Shown: positions 55,272 through 61,098 of the stretch, in pieces
How the letters are laid out: every line of letters starts with the position of its first letter
Numbering within the stretch: position 1 is the stretch's first letter
NCBI GenBank assembly: GCA_945830575.1
Contig: CALZZE010000001.1
Location: forward strand, 1 to 64,000
Source: an uncultured Subdoligranulum sp.
GTDB taxonomy: Bacteria; Bacillota; Clostridia; Oscillospirales; Ruminococcaceae
Reading direction: 5' to 3'
Length of the DNA: 64,000 nucleotides
Notes under the pieces: generated by a model
What the model was told of the DNA's origin: nothing
The model's input: the letters and a program-made list of their open reading frames with translations, nothing else
The model's database searches: none
Program-made: the position numbers and the translations under genes

Positions 55272-56675
55272 TTATGCCACGATATTTTTGACCCAGATAC
55301 CTTTTTTCACCATCACAAAGCCCAGCAGGCATTTGATGAAGTCCAGCCCGCACACCGCCAGATACACCGTCACGATGTTCAGCCCGGTGTAACGGCACAG
55401 CAGGAAAGCGGCGGGCACCGTCACCACCCAGGTGAAGCAGCTGTCGAACAGGAAGGTGATGAAGGTCTTGCCGCCGCTGCGCAGGATAAAATAGGAGCAG
55501 TTGGCAAAGCCCTGCAGCGGCATACACACCGCGTACACGCAGATGCATTCGCTGGCCAGCAGCCGGATGGCCAGTTCGGTGTTGTAGATGTGGGGGATGA
55601 GCGGGGAACACAGCGCCAGTGCCCCGCCGGTGAACACGCAGCTGACCACGCTCAGCGAAATCATCCGCCATGCGGTACGGCGGGCGTTGGTCAGATGGCT
55701 GCCGCCCAATTCCTGTCCCACCACCACGGCGGTGGCGTTGCCCAGCGACAGAAACACTGTGGAGAACAGGTTGGAGCAGGTGACGCAGATGTTCATGGCC
55801 GCCACCACGTCGATGCCCCGCACCGAGTAGCATTGCAGCAGCACCGCCTGTCCGAAGCTCCACAGAAACTCATTGACCAGCAGCGGCAGGCTTTTGGGAA
55901 TGACCTGTCTGGCCAGCTCCTTCGGAATGACGAAGGGGCGGTACAGCCCCTGCATATAGGGGTAGCGCTCCGCGCTGCGGTGGGAGCCGACCACCACAAT
56001 GCCCATCTCCACAAAGCGGGACAGCATGGTGGCCAGGCCCGCGCCCACCACGCCCAGCCGGGGAAAGCCCAGCAGGCCGAAGATGAGCAGCGCGTTGAAC
56101 ACAAAGTTCACCGCCATGGCGATGATGCTGGCCTTCATGGGTAGCGTGGTCTGGCCGGATTCCCGCAGCGTGCCCGCGTAGACCTGCGTGACGGTGAAGG
56201 GAATGAGGCCCGGCAGCATCACCCGCAGATACTGCAGCGCAAAGCCCAGCGTGGCGGCGGCATCGGTGGGGGCGGTGCCCGCCGCGATGTAGGACAGGAT
56301 CATGGGCTGCCCGGCGGCCAGAAACAGCGCCAGCGCGCCGCCGGTCAGCACCGCGCCGATGACCAGCTTGATGCGGAAGGTCTGGCGCACGCCGTCCAGA
56401 TTGCCCTGCCCGTAGAACTGGGCGCCGTAGATGCCCGCACCGGCGGTGCTGCCGAAAATGCACAGATAAAACACGAAGAGCAGCTGGTTGACGATGGCCA
56501 CGGCGCTCATGGGCAGGGTGCCCACCTGACCGACCATCACGTTGTCCAGCAGGCTGACTACGTTGGAGAGGGTGTTCTGCACGATGATAGGCAGAACAAT
56601 GACCGCCACCCGGCGGTAAAACCCTTTGGGGCCGATGAGACATTCCCGCAGGGTCAGGGATTGACTGGTTTCCAT
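55272..56675 (-). CDS. MATE family efflux transporter (second copy)
   Basis: A 467-residue membrane protein with twelve segments. MatE halves begin with NVVSLLDNVMVGQVGTLPMSAVA and QAVLLQCYSVRGIDVVAAM (first shown in part as LLDNVMVGQVGTLPMSAVA). It differs clearly from the MATE protein at 32910-34241, so this is not a recent duplication. The ATG at 56675 has GAGGAAG upstream. A terminator on each side makes it a single-gene unit unless the degV transcript reads through. Confidence 0.92.
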   Translation of the reverse strand: METSQSLTLRECLIGPKGFYRRVAVIVLPIIVQNTLSNVVSLLDNVMVGQVGTLPMSAVAIVNQLLFVFYLCIFGSTAGAGIYGAQFYGQGNLDGVRQTFRIKLVIGAVLTGGALALFLAAGQPMILSYIAAGTAPTDAAATLGFALQYLRVMLPGLIPFTVTQVYAGTLRESGQTTLPMKASIIAMAVNFVFNALLIFGLLGFPRLGVVGAGLATMLSRFVEMGIVVVGSHRSAERYPYMQGLYRPFVIPKELARQVIPKSLPLLVNEFLWSFGQAVLLQCYSVRGIDVVAAMNICVTCSNLFSTVFLSLGNATAVVVGQELGGSHLTNARRTAWRMISLSVVSCVFTGGALALCSPLIPHIYNTELAIRLLASECICVYAVCMPLQGFANCSYFILRSGGKTFITFLFDSCFTWVVTVPAAFLLCRYTGLNIVTVYLAVCGLDFIKCLLGFVMVKKGIWVKNIVA

Positions 56676-56705
56676 GATAACTTCCTCATTTTTTACACAC
56701 AACAA

Positions 56706-56733
56706 ACCGGGCTGCCCGTGGGGACAGTCCGGT
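56706..56733 (-). terminator. terminator after degV
   Basis: Minus strand ACCGG-A-CTG-T-CCC, loop CAC, GGG-CAG-C-CCGGT, followed by TTGTTGTG. A stem interrupted by single mismatches. Confidence 0.65.
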
Positions 56734-56754
56734 GCAAAACAAAGCTGGGGATCC

Positions 56755-57657
56755 TTACGGAAGCTCCGGCTCATAGGCCGCAAGATTCCGGGGCTTGCCC
56801 TCATAGACGATCGCCACCGCATCGGGGCCGGTGTTGGCGCTGACCACGCCGCCCAGCTGGAAAACGATCATGGGCGGGTGCCCGAATTCCTTTTTGCACA
56901 GCTTGACCAGCTCATCCCGGCGCTCCTCGCTGGAGGTATACGCAATCATATACGGCATGGTTTTGACGTCCTCCACGCGGGAACGGACCCACTTCACCAT
57001 GGCGGGCTGCACGGCGGCATCGCCGCGCACCTTGTTTTCCACCTTGGAAATACCGTTGTTCAGGCTGATGATGGGACGGATGCCCAGCAAATCGCCCACC
57101 ACGGCGGCAGCCGCACTCACGCGGCCGGATTTTTTCATCTGTTTCAGGCTGTAAGCGGCCAGGCAGATCTCCATCTTGTCCAGCTTTTGCTCCAGCTCGG
57201 CCAGGCACAGCGCCAGATCGCCGCCGTTCTGCACCTTGCGGGCGCACTCGCAGAGATACCAGCCGAAGGTCATGGAATAGGTATGGCTGTCCACCAGATG
57301 AATTTTCAGGGTGTGGCCGGGACGCTCCTCAGCCAGCATCTCGGTGGCTTTGATGGCATTGTTGAGGGTGCTGGAACCGCCCGAGTTGATGACCACATGC
57401 ACCAGATCGGTGTAGCCCTCGTCCACATAGCGGCTGTAAATTTCCACCCACTGCAGCTGGGTGATGGCAGCGGTGGTGGGCACGCTGGAGGAGGCGCGCA
57501 TCATCTCATAGAACTGGGGGTTGGTCAGATCCCGGCGCTCCAAATACTCCTTGCCGTCCAGATGGATGGGGAACCCGATGACATCAATGCCGTAGCGTTC
57601 TGCAAGCTCAACGGGAATATCCGAGCCGGAATCCGTCAAAAATCCGATCTTGTTCAT
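56755..57657 (-). CDS. DegV family fatty-acid-binding protein
   Basis: A 300-residue DegV (FakB-like) protein: IGFLTDSGSDIPVELAERYG at the start, FPIHLDGKEYLERRDLT, and the lipid-contact SSVPTTAAITQLQWVE (S-P-T). VINSGGSSTLNNAIKA is conserved. The family binds a fatty acid for the kinase FakA. No fakA is adjacent. Its ATG overlaps the trmL stop by 4 nt. Confidence 0.93.
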   Translation of the reverse strand: MNKIGFLTDSGSDIPVELAERYGIDVIGFPIHLDGKEYLERRDLTNPQFYEMMRASSSVPTTAAITQLQWVEIYSRYVDEGYTDLVHVVINSGGSSTLNNAIKATEMLAEERPGHTLKIHLVDSHTYSMTFGWYLCECARKVQNGGDLALCLAELEQKLDKMEICLAAYSLKQMKKSGRVSAAAAVVGDLLGIRPIISLNNGISKVENKVRGDAAVQPAMVKWVRSRVEDVKTMPYMIAYTSSEERRDELVKLCKKEFGHPPMIVFQLGGVVSANTGPDAVAIVYEGKPRNLAAYEPELP

Positions 57658-58163
57658 TGTACATCCTCACTCCATTCATAGTTTGTCAGTTGTCCGTGGG
57701 TCTCCAAGTCTGCAAAATCCCACTGCCGCAGCACCTCGTACACGCCCACCGCCACCGCGTTGGACAGGTTCAGGCACCGCTCGCCTCTGCGCATGGGCAT
57801 CCGCACACAGCTTTTGGGATGGGCGGCCAGCAGGGCCTCCGGCAGACCGGCGTCCTCCCGCCCGAACACAAGATAGCTGCCGTCCGGGTAGACCGCGTCC
57901 ACATGGCGGCGCGGTCCCTTGGAGGTAAAGTAGAAATAAGGGCCCTGATTCTTTTCAAAAAATTCGGTCAGTGACTGATAATATGTTATATCAAGATGGT
58001 GCCAGTAGTCAAGCCCGGCGCGCTTTAATTTTTTGTCATCCACGGCAAACCCCATCGGCCCCACCAGATGCAGCCTTGCGCCGGTGACGGCACAGGTGCG
58101 GGCCACGTTGCCGGTGTTCTGGGGAATCTGAGGTTCCACCAGAACAATATTGATTATGGGCAT
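57654..58163 (-). CDS. trmL: tRNA (cytidine(34)-2'-O)-methyltransferase
   Basis: A 169-residue SPOUT enzyme. Motifs IPQNTGNVARTCAVTGA, LVFGREDAGLP and MPMRRGERCLNLSNAVAVGVYE are those of TrmL/YibK, which methylates the wobble base of tRNA-Leu. The ATG at 58163 has GAGG 10 nt upstream. Cotranslated with degV. A piece of the dispersed repeat lies between it and the kinase gene upstream. Confidence 0.93.
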   Translation of the reverse strand: MPIINIVLVEPQIPQNTGNVARTCAVTGARLHLVGPMGFAVDDKKLKRAGLDYWHHLDITYYQSLTEFFEKNQGPYFYFTSKGPRRHVDAVYPDGSYLVFGREDAGLPEALLAAHPKSCVRMPMRRGERCLNLSNAVAVGVYEVLRQWDFADLETHGQLTNYEWSEDVQ

Positions 58164-58194
58164 GGTTGCACGTTCCTCACTTGTCAGGACGCTG

Positions 58195-58221
58195 GTAGGG
58201 GGCGGCGTCCCCGACGCCCCG
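58195..58221. repeat. partial copy of the GTAGGGG dispersed repeat
   Basis: 27 bp, beginning GTAGGGGGCGGCGTCC and ending CCGACGCCCCG, identical at 26 of 27 positions to the inverted end of the element core at 49945-49971. It can form a hairpin. Only this end is present. Confidence 0.75.
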
Positions 58222-58231
58222 CAGCGGTCTC

Positions 58232-59068
58232 TCAGGGTTCTGTCCGGATGGTCAGCTGGGGCAGTGCGCTCTCCAGCCACACGCCGAGGCGCTCGTCCGC
58301 GTCCGGCGGGGTCAGGCGGATGCACTCCGCCACAAAAGCGGCGGCAGCCTGCGCGGCGGCCTGCGGTACATTGCCGCGCAGCAGCCTGCCCAGAAACACC
58401 GCGCCGAAAATATCCCCGGTACCGTGGTACATCCGCGGCTGCAGGGGCGCTTTGACAAGGAAACTTCCGCCGCCCCGCTCGGCGCCCAGCGCCCCGATGC
58501 ACCGCCCCGAGGTCACGCCGGTGAGCACCACCCGCGGGCACAGCTCCGTTAGGCGGATGGCCCACGGTTCGGCCGTCCGTGGGGAGGCGTCGGCGGGCAT
58601 CGGTTCCTCCAGCAGCAGCGCCGCCTCGGTCAGGTTGGGCAAAATCAGGTCGGCCCGGGCGCACAGGCCCTTCATGGCGCTGACCATCTCCGGCCCAAGG
58701 GAGCGGTACAGCTGTCCGCCGTCCCCCAGCACCGGATCCACCAGCTTGAGGGCCTGCGGCCACAGGGAAAACGCCTGCTCCACCAGATGGGCCTGGGAAG
58801 GGTCCGCCAGATACCCGGAATAGATGGCGTCAAACCGCACGCCAAGGCGCTGATAATGGGCCAGCGCGGCAGGGCCGTAGCCCGGGTTGGACAGCTTGGC
58901 CGGGGTGCCCAGACCGCCGGTGTGGGTGGACAGCACCGCCGTGGGCAGCGCCACCGCCTGCATCCCCAGCGTGGACAGAACCGGCACAATGACGGACAGT
59001 GCCGCCCGCCCGTAGCCGGGCAGGTCGTGGATGCACAGCACCGTTTTGGGACATTGGGAAAGGGTCAT
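58232..59068 (-). CDS. pdxY: pyridoxal/pyridoxamine kinase
   Basis: A 278-residue ribokinase-fold kinase. LCIHDLPGYGRAALSVIVPVLSTLG, shown in part as HDLPGYGRAALSVIVPVL, and LVDPVLGDGGQLYRSLG are PdxY/PdxK motifs; the catalytic region is YHGTGDIFGAVFLGRLL. It makes pyridoxal phosphate from salvaged vitamin B6. The symbol is tentative between pdxY and pdxK. First gene of the pdxY-trmL-degV unit, divergent from the 58-residue gene. Confidence 0.9.
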   Translation of the reverse strand: MTLSQCPKTVLCIHDLPGYGRAALSVIVPVLSTLGMQAVALPTAVLSTHTGGLGTPAKLSNPGYGPAALAHYQRLGVRFDAIYSGYLADPSQAHLVEQAFSLWPQALKLVDPVLGDGGQLYRSLGPEMVSAMKGLCARADLILPNLTEAALLLEEPMPADASPRTAEPWAIRLTELCPRVVLTGVTSGRCIGALGAERGGGSFLVKAPLQPRMYHGTGDIFGAVFLGRLLRGNVPQAAAQAAAAFVAECIRLTPPDADERLGVWLESALPQLTIRTEP

Positions 59069-59154
59069 GGTATCTCATCCTTTATGTAAATCTCATTTCT
59101 CCAGCATTTTACCATAAATCTGGCAGAAAAAACAGGCGCATAAAGGCGAATTTG

Positions 59155-59182
59155 TTTGACAAACTAAAATAAAGAATAAAGA
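59155..59182 (+). promoter_or_regulatory. promoter of the 58-residue gene
   Basis: TTGACA (59155-59160), 16 nt, TAAAGA (59177-59182). The -35 is good, the -10 weak, and the -10 ends only 16 nt before the start codon. Confidence 0.4.
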
Positions 59183-59197
59183 AAGGAGGCAGACCCA

Positions 59198-59374
59198 ATG
59201 GAACTGATGTCGACAGCCACCGGCATGGTGATGGGGGCCGCAGTGGGCGCGGCGGCGGTGTACGCGGCCACGCAGGATAAACGCCAGATGCGCAAAACGG
59301 TTCACAAACTGGCCAAAGGTGCGGAGAAAACGCTGGTGGACCTTGACCGGATGGTCAGCCACAACTGGCGCTGA
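59198..59374 (+). CDS. small membrane-associated protein (58 residues)
   Basis: The N-terminal half is a Gly/Ala-rich hydrophobic helix (ATGMVMGAAVGAAAVYAAT) recalling YtxH-like small proteins. The second half is basic (KRQMRKTVHKLAKGAEKTL). AAAGGAGG lies 8 nt before the ATG, and a terminator follows the stop at once, so this is a real unit although short. No function is known. Confidence 0.75.
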   Translation: MELMSTATGMVMGAAVGAAAVYAATQDKRQMRKTVHKLAKGAEKTLVDLDRMVSHNWR

Positions 59375-59385
59375 CTGTTCCGCAG

Positions 59386-59412
59386 GGCGGCGCTGTCACG
59401 GCGCCGCCTTTT
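59386..59412 (+). terminator. terminator of the 58-residue gene
   Basis: GGCGGCGC (59386-59393), 7-nt loop, GCGCCGCC (59401-59408), then TTTT. Confidence 0.85.
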
Positions 59413-59515
59413 CCGTGTCCCCAAATACGCACGTATACCTTATTATATAAAAAATATGTGTCTCTTGCAAGAGGAATATGAGAGTGTTTCGCTTTGTAAT
59501 AAATAACATATCAGC

Positions 59516-59544
59516 TTGATTTCAGAAGGGAAATACGATATAAT
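59516..59544 (+). promoter_or_regulatory. promoter of the candidate structured RNA
   Basis: TTGATT (59516-59521), 17 nt, TATAAT (59539-59544). No ORF follows for 300 nt. Confidence 0.7.
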
Positions 59545-59550
59545 GGAAAC

Positions 59551-59700
59551 AGAAAAAACGCGGAAAAACCGGGGGACAGGGTGTTCCGCACAGGCGCCCG
59601 GCAGGCCGGTTCATGGTAGAAAAGCAACGATATAAAGTTTGAATTTTCATTGTGCGGAAGCCTTTGAGAAAGCTGAAAAAGGGGGATGCCATGAACTAAT
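59551..59700 (+). ncRNA. candidate pseudoknotted noncoding or leader RNA
   Basis: Two long-range perfect pairings interleave: TTCCGCACA (59584-59592) with TGTGCGGAA (59651-59659), and GTTCATGG (59609-59616) with CCATGAAC (59689-59696). Together they would form a pseudoknot. An upstream GCGGAA (59560-59565) can compete for TTCCGC, giving a switch-like alternative. GC-rich islands stand out from the AT-rich surroundings. There is no T-run terminator directly after. I do not recognise the class; it may be a leader of the XRE gene or an independent RNA. Confidence 0.42.
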
Positions 59701-59860
59701 ATATTAATCTTGGCAAAAAATTCACGCGTTCAATACTTTTTTTCTATAATTCGCGCTCATAATCTCTCGATAAATCGGTAGAAATGAGATAAAATGGAAT
59801 CAAATTGGGATTCCTTGTTGGAAATCTCAACCAATATTTTTGCGGGGAGGGGGGACAACT
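59701..59860 (+). promoter_or_regulatory. XRE gene promoter region with inverted repeat
   Basis: AT-rich sequence. Possible promoters are TTCACG-18-TATAAT (-10 at 59745-59750) and TCGATA-17-TAAAAT (-10 at 59790-59795). Right after the second -10 is a perfect inverted repeat GGAATC-N7-GATTCC (59796-59814), a plausible autoregulatory operator. Confidence 0.45.
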
Positions 59861-60211
59861 GTGAGCACCCCAAAGGAGTATTCAAGAGAAGTAGGTCTCA
59901 AGCTGCGCCATTTCCGAAATGACCGCGGCATGAGCCAGGAGCAGGTTGCACTTGCCAGCGGGTTGAACACCAATTCCATCGGTATGATCGAACGTGGTGT
60001 CAAAAGCCCGACGATCTCCACGCTGAAACGAATTTGTGATAGCTTGGAGATTTCCTTGGCGGAGTTGTTCTTGTACGAAGGGGACAACTCGCAGGCGGAG
60101 AGTGCGGTCTCTGCACAGAAAGCAGCTGCCATGATCCGCAAGCTGCCCGCTCAGGATGCCATTCGCGTGGCACGCATTGTGGAGCAGGCGGTGGAGATTG
60201 GCCGCGAGTAA
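59861..60211 (+). CDS. XRE-family helix-turn-helix regulator
   Basis: 116 residues. The N-terminal HTH_3 domain (about 8-65) reads LKLRHFRNDRGMSQEQVALA then NTNSIGMIERGVKSPTISTLKRI, closed by AELF. A short C-terminal tail (about 75-116) is helical (QDAIRVARIVEQAVEIG) and may dimerise. The GTG at 59861 follows GGGGAGGGGGGA. It stands alone between the structured-RNA region and a terminator. Its targets are unknown; the inverted repeat before it suggests autoregulation. Confidence 0.85.
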   Translation: MSTPKEYSREVGLKLRHFRNDRGMSQEQVALASGLNTNSIGMIERGVKSPTISTLKRICDSLEISLAELFLYEGDNSQAESAVSAQKAAAMIRKLPAQDAIRVARIVEQAVEIGRE

Positions 60212-60220
60212 CAGATTCTC

Positions 60221-60266
60221 ACAAAGACAGCCGAAGGTGTGGGGCCTTTGGCTGTCTTTGTCTTTT
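60221..60266 (+). terminator. terminator of the XRE gene
   Basis: A 17-bp stem from 60221-60237 with 60245-60261 (core AAAGACAGCC / GGCTGTCTTT), loop TGTGGGG, then CTTTTT. Confidence 0.9.
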
Positions 60267-60337
60267 TGTTCCGTTTGTTCCTTCACGGAAAATTCACCAG
60301 ATTTTCAAAACTTGTTCTGGCATCCTCTGTCGGAATA

Positions 60338-60346
60338 TGGTACAAT
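60338..60346 (+). promoter_or_regulatory. extended -10 promoter of the MacB-type ABC operon
   Basis: TGGTACAAT: TG, one base, TACAAT (60341-60346). No good -35 at the normal distance. Confidence 0.4.
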
Positions 60347-60381
60347 AGCTGTATGTTTTTGTAAGGCAGGGAGGGACAGAC

Positions 60382-61092
60382 TTGGAACAGCAACCTTTCG
60401 TGGTGTTTGACGGCGTTTGCAAATATTACCAGATGGGCGAGACCCGCATCGCCGCCGCCGACCATGTGAGCTTCACCATCGAAAAAGGGGAGTTCTGCAT
60501 CATTCTCGGCCCCTCCGGCGCGGGCAAGACCACCGTGCTGAACATGCTGGGCGGCATGGACAGCTGCGACGAGGGCACCATCCTGCTGGACGGCGAGCGC
60601 GTCAGCGATTTCGACCGCAGGTGGCTGACGGATTACCGGCGCTATGACGTGGGTTTTGTGTTCCAGTTTTACAATCTGGTGCAGAACCTCACCGCCCGGG
60701 AGAATGTGGAGCTGGCGGCGGAGATCTGCCGCGACCCGCTGGACACCGACACCGTGCTGGATTCCATGGGCCTGTCGGAGCGGAAAAACAACTTCCCGGC
60801 GCAGCTTTCCGGCGGCGAGCAGCAGCGGGTATCCATTGCCCGGGCGCTGGCAAAAAATCCCAAAATCCTTCTGTGTGATGAGCCTACCGGCGCGCTGGAT
60901 TACAAGACCGGCAAGCAGGTGCTGAGCATTCTGCAGAAGACCTGCCGGGAGATGGGCCGCACCGTCATCGTCATCACCCACAACAGCGCACTGGCGGCCA
61001 TGGCCGACCGGGTCATCCGCATCAATTCCGGCCGCGTGGTGGATGAGACCCGCAATCCCGACCCCACCCCGGTGGAACAGATCGAATGGTAA
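60382..61092 (+). CDS. LolD/MacB-type ABC transporter ATPase
   Basis: A 236-residue ATPase: Walker [20 protein letters not shown]-loop [20 protein letters not shown], signature [19 protein letters not shown] and Walker [20 protein letters not shown], each typical of the MacB/LolD/antimicrobial-peptide group. The start is TTG at 60382 with GGGAGG upstream. It energises the FtsX-like permease 6 nt downstream, usually by mechanotransmission rather than transport. Confidence 0.92.
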   Translation: MEQQPFVVFDGVCKYYQMGETRIAAADHVSFTIEKGEFCIILGPSGAGKTTVLNMLGGMDSCDEGTILLDGERVSDFDRRWLTDYRRYDVGFVFQFYNLVQNLTARENVELAAEICRDPLDTDTVLDSMGLSERKNNFPAQLSGGEQQRVSIARALAKNPKILLCDEPTGALDYKTGKQVLSILQKTCREMGRTVIVITHNSALAAMADRVIRINSGRVVDETRNPDPTPVEQIEW

Positions 61093-61098
61093 CCGGCC

